Positions 30,532-40,712 of a stretch of 64,000 nt of DNA are shown piece by piece (within the stretch, counting starts at the first letter, position 1; the number at the start of each line of letters is the position of its first letter). A model generated the notes under the pieces. That model did not search any database. It was given only the letters and a program-made list of their open reading frames with translations, and was not told where the DNA came from. The DNA comes from Flavobacteriales bacterium (GTDB lineage: Bacteria; Bacteroidota; Bacteroidia; Flavobacteriales_F; PHOS-HE28), in assembly GCA_020635715.1 (NCBI GenBank), contig JACJZG010000005.1, positions 62,001 through 126,000 on the forward strand. The letters are read 5' to 3'. A program made the translations under genes and the position numbers.

Positions 30532-32340
30532 CTAGCGGAGGTTGCGGAACATCGAGCCCAGGAGGTTCGGCGCCAGGCTCACCTGCTTGCTGGTGACCCC
30601 TTCGTTCTTCGATGATGCGGATGCAGTGGAAGCGGTCGGTCTGCGTTCCCGTGTGGTCGACTTGCTGCGCTTGCTCGGTCCCTCCCAGACCACGGCGGCA
30701 ACCGGAGCGTGCTTCGCACGGATGGTGTCCTTCGGGGCGTCCCAACCATCCCGCTTGGGTGCCGCGTTCGGATCGACCAGCCCGCGTTCGGTCATGGTCC
30801 ATGTACGGCCGAGCATGTCGCGATCGTAGGTGTTCGTAACGTTCTCGATGTCGTGGATCACATGCTTGCTGCCCGGGCGCAGGTACACGCTCTTGCCGAG
30901 GGGGACCTCCAGCGTGAACTGCACATCCTGCCCACGGAACTTGTCCGTGACGGGATAGCTGATCACCGGCGAAACATGCAGCACGTCCTGTTCTTGTGTG
31001 AATTGGAAGTCCACGTTGCCTGCACGTGCCAGGGCCACCTTCGTGGAGATCCCGTGCGCTTCGCGTTCCACCTTCAAGTGGAAGAGGCTGTCCGCGCTGC
31101 GCTGGATGTCCAATCGGCCCCAGGCGCCGAACACGCTTCCATTCGAAACATGCACGCCGTCAAAGTCCACGTTCACCTCCCCATCGTCGTAGCTCATGCT
31201 CCAGTCGCCGGTGTTGTCCGCGGGGTCCTTCGCGTCCAGGTAGAGGGTGCCACCTGTCGGCTGCACCAGTTCCACCTCGGTAAGCGTGCTGTTGCTGCGC
31301 TTGAAGTCCTTGCCCAGGGCGACCCCTGTGTAGATCACCGGGATCCAGGCGGCCAGCCAAACGAACAACAGGGTGAGCCCGAGCCAGCGCGGGGTGCGGG
31401 TCTCCAGCAGGAGCCGGAATCCGCTGAGGAAAAGTCCGATGATAGGCACGATCAGCAGGGTGGTGATCCCGATCCCCATCCAAAGTGCCTGCTCGCGGGA
31501 ATTGAAGAGCAGTTCACCCATGTCCAGGATGCCCAGTTCCTCGTTGCTCCAGGTGGCATGCCAGAGGGAGACCGTACCGCCGATCATACCCGTGATCAGA
31601 CCCAGCAGAAGGCTGAAGGCCACCACGATCAAGCCGACCCCGATCAACTTCAGGAAGATGTTGACCGCCTGGCTGCGGCGCTGCCCCGCATGCTCTCCCC
31701 AGGTTCGTCCGAGTTCACTGGCCTCGTGCGCCATGCGTTCACCGCCGCGCTTGAAGCGTTCCGCTCCTTCCTCCACCACACGCTTGATGTTGTCCACCGT
31801 CACCGGTTCACCGCGCATCCGTAACCGCTCCGCCGCCGACCCGGCCTTGGGCACCAGGATCCACAGCAGGAGGTAGATGGGGATGAGCGAACCCACACTG
31901 GCGAGCACCAGGGCCACCACGGCGATGCGCAGCCACAAGGGGTCCATGCCCAGGTAGGCACCGAGGCCGCCAAGCACGCCGCCGAGCCACTTGTCGTCCG
32001 TGTCGCGGTAGAAGCGTTTGTTACCCGCTCCTGCTGCGGCCGGCCCGGGCTCCGGGGCTCCTTCCTGCCCGTCCTCGCCACCGGCGATGTCCTCGGGCTG
32101 CCCCAATACGGCCATCACCTGTTCCACGTCGGCGATGGATACGACCTGTCGCCGGCCGTCCAGCCGCTCCTGGAAGAGTTCGGCGATGCGGGCTTCGATG
32201 TCAGCCATGATGTCGTCCCGGCCCGCCGTTCCGGAGAACCGGCTGCGGATGTTGCCGAGGTATCGGTTCAGGGCGTCGTAGGCATCCTCCTCGATGTGGA
32301 ACACCGTGCCGCTGATGTTGGCTGTGAGGGTCTTTTTCAT
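30532..32340 (-). CDS. PspC-domain membrane protein
   Basis: A 602-residue protein. The cytoplasmic N-terminus (1-95, 'MKKTLTANISGTVFHIEEDA', 'DIMADIEARIAELFQERL') is the Bacteroidota PspC-associated domain; the PspC domain follows ('KWLGGVLGGLGAYLGMDPLW', about 118-180) with paired helices. Several more membrane helices ('FLKLIGVGLIVVAFSLLLGL') lead to a C-terminal beta-helical DUF4098/DUF2807-like part ('GGTLYLDAKDPADNTGDWSM'). PspC proteins sense envelope stress in the phage-shock response. The adjacent PadR gene 46 bp upstream, same strand, is the probable repressor of both. Confidence 0.87.
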   Translation of the reverse strand: MKKTLTANISGTVFHIEEDAYDALNRYLGNIRSRFSGTAGRDDIMADIEARIAELFQERLDGRRQVVSIADVEQVMAVLGQPEDIAGGEDGQEGAPEPGPAAAGAGNKRFYRDTDDKWLGGVLGGLGAYLGMDPLWLRIAVVALVLASVGSLIPIYLLLWILVPKAGSAAERLRMRGEPVTVDNIKRVVEEGAERFKRGGERMAHEASELGRTWGEHAGQRRSQAVNIFLKLIGVGLIVVAFSLLLGLITGMIGGTVSLWHATWSNEELGILDMGELLFNSREQALWMGIGITTLLIVPIIGLFLSGFRLLLETRTPRWLGLTLLFVWLAAWIPVIYTGVALGKDFKRSNSTLTEVELVQPTGGTLYLDAKDPADNTGDWSMSYDDGEVNVDFDGVHVSNGSVFGAWGRLDIQRSADSLFHLKVEREAHGISTKVALARAGNVDFQFTQEQDVLHVSPVISYPVTDKFRGQDVQFTLEVPLGKSVYLRPGSKHVIHDIENVTNTYDRDMLGRTWTMTERGLVDPNAAPKRDGWDAPKDTIRAKHAPVAAVVWEGPSKRSKSTTRERRPTASTASASSKNEGVTSKQVSLAPNLLGSMFRNLR

Positions 32341-32386
32341 GGGGTTGTCGCCGTGCGCTGGCGTTGGGTTTGCTGATGGAGGTGGT

Positions 32387-32719
32387 TCAACGGGATTGAC
32401 GGGTGGTCTTCTTCACCGCCTGGGAGAGCTCCTCCCAGGTCTGGTCCAGTTCGGTGAGGAACTTCTGGCCCACGGTGGTGAGCTTGTAGTACTTCCGCGG
32501 CGGGCCGGAGCGCGATTCCTCCCATCGGTAGGTGAGGAGGCCCGCATCCTTCAAGCGCGTGAGCAAGGGGTAGAGCGTGCCTTCCACCACGATCAAGCGG
32601 GCATCCTTCAATTTGCTGATGATGTCCGATGGATATAGTTCGCCCTGCGCCAGGATGCCGAGGATGCAGTACTCCAGTACCCCTTTTCGCATCTGTGCCT
32701 TGGTGTTCTCCACGTTCAT
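32387..32719 (-). CDS. PadR-family transcriptional regulator
   Basis: A 110-residue winged-helix repressor from ATG 32719. 'RKGVLEYCILGILAQGELYP' and 'LIVVEGTLYPLLTRLKDAGLL' form the helix-turn-helix, and 'YRWEESRSGPPRKYYKLTTV' with 'GPPRKYY' is the diagnostic PadR wing. It is followed on the same strand by the PspC gene, the common PadR-PspC pairing in Bacteroidota. An inverted repeat and -7 box upstream suggest autoregulation. The frame is open upstream to 32830, but that would run through the promoter and operator. Confidence 0.92.
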   Translation of the reverse strand: MNVENTKAQMRKGVLEYCILGILAQGELYPSDIISKLKDARLIVVEGTLYPLLTRLKDAGLLTYRWEESRSGPPRKYYKLTTVGQKFLTELDQTWEELSQAVKKTTRQSR

Positions 32720-32777
32720 GCTGCGGTCGTCCGTGTTCCAGGACGCGGTTTGGTCAGTCCTAAGGTTCTTGACGAAG

Positions 32778-32785
32778 CAAAGATA
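32778..32785 (-). promoter_or_regulatory. -7 box of padR-pspC
   Basis: On the minus strand TATCTTTG is an exact TAnnTTTG match; a TTGC 21 bases further upstream can serve as the -33 element. It would give a leader of about 50 bases before the padR ATG. Confidence 0.55.
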
Positions 32786-32796
32786 TATGCGTGAAT

Positions 32797-32821
32797 TGGT
32801 ACTATGCAAGACAAAGTACCA
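32797..32821. promoter_or_regulatory. Probable PadR operator (inverted repeat)
   Basis: TGGTACT (32797-32803) and AGTACCA (32815-32821) form a perfect 7-bp inverted repeat with an 11-base spacer. It covers the putative -33 region of the padR promoter, so PadR bound here would block its own operon. The dyad also lies about 95 bp before the divergent gene at 32917 and may affect it. Confidence 0.5.
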
Positions 32822-32916
32822 TTTATTCATGAATGGTTCGAGGAATGGATGAACGGCGTGGTGTGCACCGATCGTGAACCGCCTGCCGGTTACCTTGCAC
32901 GCCCAGCATCGCCACC

Positions 32917-33291
32917 ATGCGTCGCCACCTCTGGAAGATCATCCTGCTCCTGGCCCTCATCCTCAGCTTGTTCGTCTACTTCCGGTACTACTGGGTCTTT
33001 GGTACCGGGGCGAAGTCCGGCGAGCTGAACTTCGTGGTGCACAAGGGTTATCTCTTCAAGACCTACGAAGGCAAGATGATCCAGACCGGCATCCGCAGCC
33101 AGGCCGGCAGTTTCCAGAGCCTCGAATTCCTCTTCTCCGTGGAGGACCCCGCGGTGGCCCGGACGCTCATGGCCAACAGCGGCAACCAGTTCAACCTGCA
33201 CTACCGGGAGTACAAAGGGGCGCTTCCCTGGCGGGGCATGAGCGTCTTTGTGGTGGACAGCATCATCTCCATGGAAAAGGTCAACCGCTAG
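32917..33291 (+). CDS. Conserved membrane-anchored protein of unknown function
   Basis: A 124-residue protein with an N-terminal membrane anchor ('WKIILLLALILSLFVYFRYY') and an extracytoplasmic domain starting 'TGAKSGELNFVVHKGYLFKT' and containing 'YEGKMIQTGIRSQ', 'LEFLFSVED' and 'YREYKGALPWRGMSVFVVDS'. This looks like a widespread Bacteroidota family often mis-named 6-phosphogluconate dehydrogenase in databases; no dehydrogenase motif is visible. It ends one base before the ATG of the GT39-like gene, so both are probably one operon. Confidence 0.8.
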   Translation: MRRHLWKIILLLALILSLFVYFRYYWVFGTGAKSGELNFVVHKGYLFKTYEGKMIQTGIRSQAGSFQSLEFLFSVEDPAVARTLMANSGNQFNLHYREYKGALPWRGMSVFVVDSIISMEKVNR

Positions 33292-33292
33292 C

Positions 33293-34792
33293 ATGTCGTC
33301 CCGAAGGGCCAAGAAGTACGTCTCGCTCGGGTTCATGGGCGATCTGCGGTTGTCCGTGAACGACCTCAACCGCAAGTCGACCCCGGAACACAAGGCCGCA
33401 GTGCTCTTCCTGATCACGGTGGGGGTGGTTCTCCGTGTCCTGTTGCTCCATGTTCCCGTGGCCTACCTCGAGGCCACCACCTACATCGACTTCGCGACAC
33501 TGCCCATCACGAAGCTCGTGTCCGACTATTCATTCCCCACCAACCACGTGCTGAACACCTTGCTTGTGAAGGCCAGCACCGCGCTCTTCGGGGTCGGGCT
33601 GTGGCAGGTGCGGCTGCCGGGTCTCATCGCCAACGTGCTGTGCATGCCGCTCTTCTACCTGTTCGTGCGGGCCATGTTCAACCGGTACATCGCTGTGATC
33701 AGCCTGGCCATTGTGGCCGCATCGGGACCGCTTCTCACCACCAGCGTGGCGGGCATCGGCTACAACCTGTGCTGGTTCTTCTTCGTGAGCAGTTTGCTGC
33801 TGGGTCGGCACTTCATCAAGAGCAATAACGTGAAGAGCGCCCTGCTGATCGCACTGGCCAGCGCCTTTGGCCTCTGGGTGATGCCCTCTTATGCCTACGC
33901 CGCGCTCGCGATCTACGTATGGCTGCTGGTGGCCCTGATCATGGCCTACAAGCACAGCCTGCGCGAGCGGGTGCTGCGCTTGGTGTTCTCGCTCATCATG
34001 TTCATCGTGATGGCGCTCATCCTCTATTCACCCATCCTGCAGGAGCAGGGCTTCGATCAGCTCACGAACCACCACACCCATCCACGGCTGGACTGGCGCA
34101 TCTTCGACTTGAAGCACACCGACATGGCCTTCGCCCTGTGGTCATTGGCGGTGGACAGTACTTCTGGATGGACCACGGGCCTCGGCCTGATCGGCCTGTT
34201 GTACGCAGCCTTCACCTCCTCCAAGCTGCGGGCCCTGCTCTTCGCCATTTTCGTCTCGGGCGTGGCGCTCGGTCTGCTCATGCGGCGCATGGAACCCGTG
34301 GATACCTGGGGCTACACCTTCTTCGTCTTCCACTTGAGCTCGGGCATCACGGTCTTCTACCTCCTCAAGTTCCTTCAGGAGAAGGTGTTCCCTAACTGGG
34401 GGAAGCGGGCACGCACGGCCGTGGCGTCCCTGCTGCTCCTGGTCGTGTTCGGCTGGCCGGGCTATGAGCATGCGGTGGAGATGAACTACGGCATGCCACA
34501 GGCCCACCTGGCCGCAGAACTCGTCAAGGACAGGTTGAAACCCGGCGACAAGCTCTATGTCCAGCACCCCTGGGATGCGCCGATCCAGTTCACCACCCTG
34601 TCCATGAACGTTGACCAGGCCTACCTCAACGGCAGTCCCACCCCCGGGGGGCGGGTGATGGTGGCGGTGGGACTGAGGCCCGAACAGAGCGTTGATGGCG
34701 TGCTCCGGGCCAACGGACAGGACGCCGCCCAATGGCCTGGCCTCCATGAGGTGGAGGATTGGAAAGGATTGAAGATCTTTGCGGCCCCGTAG
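33293..34792 (+). CDS. GT39/ArnT-like membrane glycosyltransferase
   Basis: A 499-residue polytopic protein with about 11 membrane helices. 'YLEATTYIDFATLPITKLVS' near residue 60 carries the acidic residue (Glu) of the first extracytoplasmic loop used for catalysis in the PMT/ArnT superfamily, and 'NHVLNTLLVKASTALFG' with 'WQVRLPGLIANVLCMPLFY' are typical second and third segments. Such enzymes move a sugar from a polyprenyl-phosphate donor to protein or lipid. Donor and acceptor unknown. ATG 33293 is used because the previous gene stops at 33291. Confidence 0.82.
   Translation: MSSRRAKKYVSLGFMGDLRLSVNDLNRKSTPEHKAAVLFLITVGVVLRVLLLHVPVAYLEATTYIDFATLPITKLVSDYSFPTNHVLNTLLVKASTALFGVGLWQVRLPGLIANVLCMPLFYLFVRAMFNRYIAVISLAIVAASGPLLTTSVAGIGYNLCWFFFVSSLLLGRHFIKSNNVKSALLIALASAFGLWVMPSYAYAALAIYVWLLVALIMAYKHSLRERVLRLVFSLIMFIVMALILYSPILQEQGFDQLTNHHTHPRLDWRIFDLKHTDMAFALWSLAVDSTSGWTTGLGLIGLLYAAFTSSKLRALLFAIFVSGVALGLLMRRMEPVDTWGYTFFVFHLSSGITVFYLLKFLQEKVFPNWGKRARTAVASLLLLVVFGWPGYEHAVEMNYGMPQAHLAAELVKDRLKPGDKLYVQHPWDAPIQFTTLSMNVDQAYLNGSPTPGGRVMVAVGLRPEQSVDGVLRANGQDAAQWPGLHEVEDWKGLKIFAAP
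34774..34781 (+). promoter_or_regulatory. -7 box upstream of ettA, inside the end of the GT39-like gene
   Basis: GATCTTTG followed by CGGCCCCGTAG. The last codons of the preceding gene double as this element, and 15 bases are identical with the promoter region at 14146. The ettA ATG lies 64 bases downstream. Confidence 0.4.
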
Positions 34793-34845
34793 GTAGGGCG
34801 CGGTGATATTCACCCCGCTGCCAGCGGGCCAAATAGCTCCACGGA

Positions 34846-36537
<1,692 letters not shown>

Positions 36538-36579
36538 TCGCTTCGCCGGATAACAACGACAACAACAACAACACGACCC

Positions 36580-36708
36580 ATGCCCCAAGACGCCAACGCA
36601 CGCCTCAACGCCAAGCGCAAAGCCACCCAGAAAATCGCCCGCTTGAAGGCGCAGGCTGAAGCCGCTGAGAACAGCACCCCCAAAAAGACGAAGAAGACGG
36701 AGGAGTGA
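36580..36708 (+). CDS. Short basic Ala/Lys-rich protein (42 residues)
   Basis: ATG at 36580 opens a 42-codon frame: 'MPQDANARLNAKRKATQKIA' then 'RLKAQAEAAENSTPKKTKKT' and 'EE'. It is one amphipathic helix with a Lys-rich tail, could bind nucleic acid or ribosomes, and has the codon use of its neighbours. It sits 42 bases after ettA and is followed 24 bases later by a strong terminator, so it would be the last gene of the ettA transcript. Too short to prove coding. Confidence 0.55.
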   Translation: MPQDANARLNAKRKATQKIARLKAQAEAAENSTPKKTKKTEE

Positions 36709-36732
36709 TCCTTCCGCCTGAAATGAATTGAG

Positions 36733-36756
36733 AGCCCCGCACCTCGCGGGGCTTTT
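36733..36756 (+). terminator. Intrinsic terminator of the ettA transcript
   Basis: AGCCCCGC (36733-36740), a five-base loop, GCGGGGCT (36746-36753), then TTT. Compact GC stem with T-run; it is placed after the small gene and before the convergent choice-of-anchor gene. Confidence 0.85.
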
Positions 36757-36768
36757 CATGTGGTGCTG

Positions 36769-38688
36769 TTACGGCAGTTGACCCACCCGCACGTTCGTGG
36801 GCACCACACCCCCGATGTTCTGCAGGATGATGTCGCGGTCGTTGCCCAGACCTGTGTACCGCACCGTTCCATCCAAGTTGATGTCCTCGGCGCGATAGCC
36901 ACTGGTCGTGTTCGTGGGGATCACGCCGCCGATCGCCTGGAGGATGGGATCGCGGTCGTTGTCGATGCCGGCGTATTTGATGGTCCCATCGAACGTGGCA
37001 TCGCCGGCCCAGAGCATGCGCACCGCACCGACCACCTTGACAGGCTCCGTTCCCACCAGGGCGACGCTGCCGCTGCTCAGGTCGTAGCTCCTTTCCGCCA
37101 CGCTCACGCGCAAGGCCTGGGCGGTCATCACGCCGAGGTGGTTGCGGTGCCGGATGGCGATGTGGTAGTCCTTGACGGCCACGTTGAATTGCACCGGGGA
37201 GCTTCCATCCGTGCCGACCACATCGCCATCGCGCTGGAGCAAGGCCGCATGCGTGGCCACCACGTTCGTCGGGTCCATCGCATCGCGCAGTTCCACCACC
37301 ACCCAATCCACGATCGCGTCATGTCCGGTGGTGGCCAGCACGCTCGCGCCGGTCGTTTCGCCTCCGCCATCCCCCGCGTGGGTGTAGCCCAGGTCGGTGT
37401 ACGGCTCGGTCAACGGGAGCATCCCGTGCACGCGCAGGGAATCCCGCATCAGTCCCGTGGACGGATCGAAGGGACCTTCCAGCAATACCTTCAGCCGGAG
37501 TGAGGTGCGCGGCTGCAGGATGAAGAGGCCCTGGTCATAATCGCTCACGAGCACCACACCGCTCTCGAAGTAGGGGTAATTGCCCCAGGCACCGTCGTAA
37601 TGCTTGCCGTTGTTGGTGGCATAGGTGTCGAACCAGCCTTCCAGTGTGAGGGTGGCACCGGCCACCTGCGAGGCATCCAGGATGTGCAGCCCACTGCTGT
37701 AGTTGGCCTCCCATACGAGGTCCTGGTGGATGTAGAGGTTGTGGTCGTAGCTGGGGTTCGGTCCGCTGAAGAACCCGTGGTAGACCGGCGCTTCCAGGTC
37801 CTGGATGTCGAAGATGTGCGTGCGCGTGTTGTAGTTGTTCGGGGTGCCTTCGTCACCCTCGTCGTTCATGAGCAGATAGCGGTGGTCGGGCGTGACCCAG
37901 CCCTGGTGGCAGAGTCTGGCGCCGGGGTAGGGGGCGGTGTTGCCGATCAACGACATGTCCGACGGGTCGCTCACATCGATGAAGCTGACGCGGTCGTTGG
38001 CGTTGATGTGGAAGTTGAGGCTGATGCGCTTGCCCACGTGCGCCGCGTCGGGCCCGTTGTAGAGGATCACATTGTTCTCGTGGATGTAGCCATCGCTGGA
38101 CCAGGCTCCGGCGAAGGTGGGCGCCAGCGGGTTCGAGACGTTCACCACATGCAGCCCGCCGTTGTAGGTGCCGGTGCCTACCGCGTAGACGTAGGGTGCA
38201 CCCTTGTCCGCGAAGATGGTGTGGCTGTTGCCGAATCCGGCGTAATGGGCATCCTCCGTGAAGGTGGCGGGCGGGTTGTTCACATTGCGCAGGCGCGTAA
38301 GATCGAAGACCTGCAACCCGTGCCCGGCGGCTTCACTTCCCACATAGCACCAGTTGCCGCTCACATCCACATCGCGCCAGAGGTTGCTTACGTTGTTGTG
38401 CGCCGGCAAGGTGCCCACCAGCAGTGGCGCGGTGGGCGTGCTGATGTCCACGAAGGAGGTGCCCGTGCGCGTGCCCACCAGGGCGTATTCCTTCCCGGTC
38501 AACGGGTCCGTCCAGCCCCAAAGGTCCGCCACGCTGGTCATGGTGCCGAGCTGGGCCAGGTCCATCTTGGCCAGCAGGTCCACATTGGAGCAGGGGTGTA
38601 TCCCGGCGAAGCCATCCACACATGGCGTCTGTGCAAGGAAGGGAAGCGGGAACAGCAGGGCGACAAGCGTGGGTGCAGAGCGGCGCAT
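36769..38688 (-). CDS. Secreted choice-of-anchor B family protein with dockerin-like C-terminal repeats
   Basis: A 639-residue protein. Signal peptide 'MRRSAPTLVALLFPLPFLAQ'; a long beta-propeller-like domain (about 30-385, LVIVD-type repeats such as 'YALVGTRTGTSFVDISTPTA' and 'GLHVVNVSNPLAPTFAGAW') typical of the choice-of-anchor B family; a beta-sandwich segment ('LRLKVLLEGPFDPSTGLMRD', 'HIAIRHRNHLGVMTA') seen in T9SS cargo; and two calcium-type repeats 'GDATFDGTIKYAGIDNDRDP' and 'EDINLDGTVRYTGLGNDRD', each followed by 'QxIGGVxPTN'. The ATG at 38688 is preferred over 38703 because the five extra residues are encoded by a -7 box. Confidence 0.82.
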   Translation of the reverse strand: MRRSAPTLVALLFPLPFLAQTPCVDGFAGIHPCSNVDLLAKMDLAQLGTMTSVADLWGWTDPLTGKEYALVGTRTGTSFVDISTPTAPLLVGTLPAHNNVSNLWRDVDVSGNWCYVGSEAAGHGLQVFDLTRLRNVNNPPATFTEDAHYAGFGNSHTIFADKGAPYVYAVGTGTYNGGLHVVNVSNPLAPTFAGAWSSDGYIHENNVILYNGPDAAHVGKRISLNFHINANDRVSFIDVSDPSDMSLIGNTAPYPGARLCHQGWVTPDHRYLLMNDEGDEGTPNNYNTRTHIFDIQDLEAPVYHGFFSGPNPSYDHNLYIHQDLVWEANYSSGLHILDASQVAGATLTLEGWFDTYATNNGKHYDGAWGNYPYFESGVVLVSDYDQGLFILQPRTSLRLKVLLEGPFDPSTGLMRDSLRVHGMLPLTEPYTDLGYTHAGDGGGETTGASVLATTGHDAIVDWVVVELRDAMDPTNVVATHAALLQRDGDVVGTDGSSPVQFNVAVKDYHIAIRHRNHLGVMTAQALRVSVAERSYDLSSGSVALVGTEPVKVVGAVRMLWAGDATFDGTIKYAGIDNDRDPILQAIGGVIPTNTTSGYRAEDINLDGTVRYTGLGNDRDIILQNIGGVVPTNVRVGQLP

Positions 38689-38692
38689 GTGC

Positions 38693-38700
38693 CGAAAGTA
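38693..38700 (-). promoter_or_regulatory. -7 box immediately before the choice-of-anchor B gene
   Basis: Minus-strand TACTTTCG ends four bases before the ATG at 38688, implying a leaderless or near-leaderless mRNA and ruling against the upstream ATG at 38703. Confidence 0.45.
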
Positions 38701-38712
38701 CACCGCTCACGG

Positions 38713-39447
38713 TCACTGCTCCTTCGCCGTGAGCTTCAACGAAATGCCGTCGATGTAATAGTAGGCGTAGCGGTTGTCGGCACCTTCGGTCATGTCCTTC
38801 GACTCGAGGCCCACGTACGGGAACACACCCACGATGATGTATTGTTCCTTGCCGTCGGCCACGAAGGTGCCGCGTACTTCGGTCCATTTGTTCCGCTCGG
38901 TGATGAACTCCTCGGAATAGACCTGTGGCGATTCCTCCATGAACTTGCGGTGCTGGTAGCTCAGGTCCAGTTCGGATACGAAGGCGCCCACGCCCATGAT
39001 GGACCGGTCGCTATTGCCCGCCAGCGCCACGTGGAACACGATCTCGTAGGTGGAGTCCGCCACCAAAGGCTGGATCAATTCCCCCTTCAGATACTCGGAA
39101 TAGGCGTTCCAGGCGGGCTTGAAGAGGTCGTTCTGGTCGTAGGCTTCATAGTTCCGTTGAATGTCCGCCTTCCAGCCGCAGATGCCGGCATAGTGTTCCC
39201 CCTCGAAGGGCTTGATCTCGCCGTAGTCGTTCACCGGTATGCCCACGGTCTTGGACGAGGCCTGCTCGGAGAAGAGATCGGCCAGGCCGAGGTTGGCGTT
39301 GCGCCAGCCGATGGCCCTTTCGAGCTGATCATAGGTGTTCGGTTCCTTTTGCAGGAATTCGAAGCCGCCGTTGCGAACAAGTTCGAGGTCCTGTGCGAAG
39401 GTGGTCGCGCTCAATAGGAGCGCGGCAAGGGAGAGGGAACGTGGCAT
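38713..39447 (-). CDS. Exported protein of unknown function with a carbohydrate-binding-like beta-sandwich
   Basis: A 244-residue protein from ATG 39447: signal peptide 'MPRSLSLAALLLSATTFAQ', then 'LELVRNGGFEFLQKEPNTYD', the 'NGGFE' opening that marks many galactose-binding-like (CBM) sandwiches in Bacteroidota, 'GWRNANLGLADLFSEQ', 'HYAGICGWKADIQRNYEAYD', and 'GELIQPLVADSTYEIVFHVA'. The same layout occurs in proteins found next to OmpA-like outer-membrane proteins. No C-terminal sorting domain. A minus-strand TACCTTGG box lies 17 bases before the ATG. Confidence 0.78.
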   Translation of the reverse strand: MPRSLSLAALLLSATTFAQDLELVRNGGFEFLQKEPNTYDQLERAIGWRNANLGLADLFSEQASSKTVGIPVNDYGEIKPFEGEHYAGICGWKADIQRNYEAYDQNDLFKPAWNAYSEYLKGELIQPLVADSTYEIVFHVALAGNSDRSIMGVGAFVSELDLSYQHRKFMEESPQVYSEEFITERNKWTEVRGTFVADGKEQYIIVGVFPYVGLESKDMTEGADNRYAYYYIDGISLKLTAKEQ

Positions 39448-39499
39448 GCGGTACGATCGGACCGCCAAGGTAGGGAAGGATGTTCCGCGAGGAACTCGT

Positions 39500-39853
39500 T
39501 CAGGCCCTGAGCTGCTGCCGTGGTCGCTCCTCCTGGGGGCCACGCAGCGCGGCGTTCTCCCGTTTGAGGCGGTGTACGAGGCCGCGCAGCTGCTTCAGCT
39601 CGGTGCGCAGCTCGAAGGTGGCCGCGTCGTGCAGCAGTTCCTGACGCTCCGTGCGATCCGCTCTGGACCAGCGCTTGATCGCGCCCACCAGTTCATCCCG
39701 CTCGCAGGTGAGCAGGGTGATCTCCTCCTGGGCCGCCTGGAAGAGCCGTTCAAGTTCGTTCACGCGCAGGCGGAGCGTGAGGTCGTCCGTACCGGGCGCT
39801 TGAAGGCTGGGGATGAAGAGGCGGTCGTCCGTGTGATAGGTGCGACGTGGCAT
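39500..39853 (-). CDS. Small coiled-coil protein of unknown function
   Basis: A 117-residue soluble protein. The N-terminal third ('MPRRTYHTDDRLFIPSLQAP') is followed by heptad-rich helix ('LRVNELERLFQAAQEEITLL', 'LRTELKQLRGLVHRLKRENA'). No family recognised. Codon use fits the host. It stands between the TPR gene (upstream on the same strand, 38 bp) and the sandwich protein. Confidence 0.6.
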   Translation of the reverse strand: MPRRTYHTDDRLFIPSLQAPGTDDLTLRLRVNELERLFQAAQEEITLLTCERDELVGAIKRWSRADRTERQELLHDAATFELRTELKQLRGLVHRLKRENAALRGPQEERPRQQLRA

Positions 39854-39891
39854 GGGCGTTCAGGTTGGCGTGCCTTGTACGGTCCATCGGC

Positions 39892-40629
39892 TCACCTGGT
39901 TCCATCGGGTGGGCCGCCCTCCGGACAACGCCCCTGCAATACGGCGGGGAAACCCGCCTCGATCGACCCCGGATCGAGCGCGCGGCTCTGCCGGTACCAC
40001 TTCCACGCATCGGCGCACGAACCGCGCAACAGGCGGCTCACCGCGTACTTGGAGCCCGCCACGGCGTTCCGTGGTTCCAGTGCAACGGCGCGCTTCAGCA
40101 GGATGTCAGCGGTGCTCAGTACGCGGTCCGCCTTCTCGGGCTCATCATCCTTGTACTTGTAGTATTCGCCCAGGCACACCGAGGCCATGTCGATCATCAG
40201 CGGCACGTTGGCCGTGTCCAGGCTCAGGCCCTTCTTGTATTCCGCCGCAGCTTCGTCAGGCCGGTCCAGCGCCACGAAGAAGGCGCCGTAAGCCTGGCGG
40301 ATCCGTGGGTTGTCAGGCTCCATGAGGTAGGCGTGGTTGAACCGGTACATCGCATGCACCAGGTCCCCTTCGCGCAGCAGACCGAAGCCGAGGTCCAGCA
40401 GATGTTCGGCGCAGGCGTGCCGGTCGGGGTTCACCGCGAGCATCTGGGCCACGAAGGTGGAGTCCGAGGCCAGCTGCTCGGCGTTCTTCGCCCTGCCACC
40501 GAAGGCCGGTGCCAGCCGCATGTCACGGAACGACTGGATCAGCCATTCCCGGTGCGTCAGATGCTGGCCTTGCAACGTCAGGCTCGCGAGCACGAAAAGG
40601 AGGAGAACCGGACGCATCATTCGATACAT
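39892..40629 (-). CDS. Exported TPR-repeat protein
   Basis: A 245-residue protein from ATG 40629 (40620 and 40617 are alternatives). Signal peptide 'MRPVLLLFVLASLTLQGQ', then helical TPR-like pairs: 'HLLDLGFGLLREGDLVHAMY', 'RFNHAYLMEPDNPRIRQAYG', 'VALDRPDEAAAEYKKGLSLD' and 'ADILLKRAVALEPRNAVAGS'. Probably a periplasmic protein-interaction scaffold. Divergent from the luciferase-like oxidoreductase, with about 80 bases between starts. Confidence 0.75.
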   Translation of the reverse strand: MYRMMRPVLLLFVLASLTLQGQHLTHREWLIQSFRDMRLAPAFGGRAKNAEQLASDSTFVAQMLAVNPDRHACAEHLLDLGFGLLREGDLVHAMYRFNHAYLMEPDNPRIRQAYGAFFVALDRPDEAAAEYKKGLSLDTANVPLMIDMASVCLGEYYKYKDDEPEKADRVLSTADILLKRAVALEPRNAVAGSKYAVSRLLRGSCADAWKWYRQSRALDPGSIEAGFPAVLQGRCPEGGPPDGTR

Positions 40630-40712
40630 GGACCGTTGGTCCCGCAAGATCGGTGCCTGACCGCTCGATCGGCCTCCCGGATGCGGAACTTTGTGCCCCT
40701 TCCCTGTAAAGC

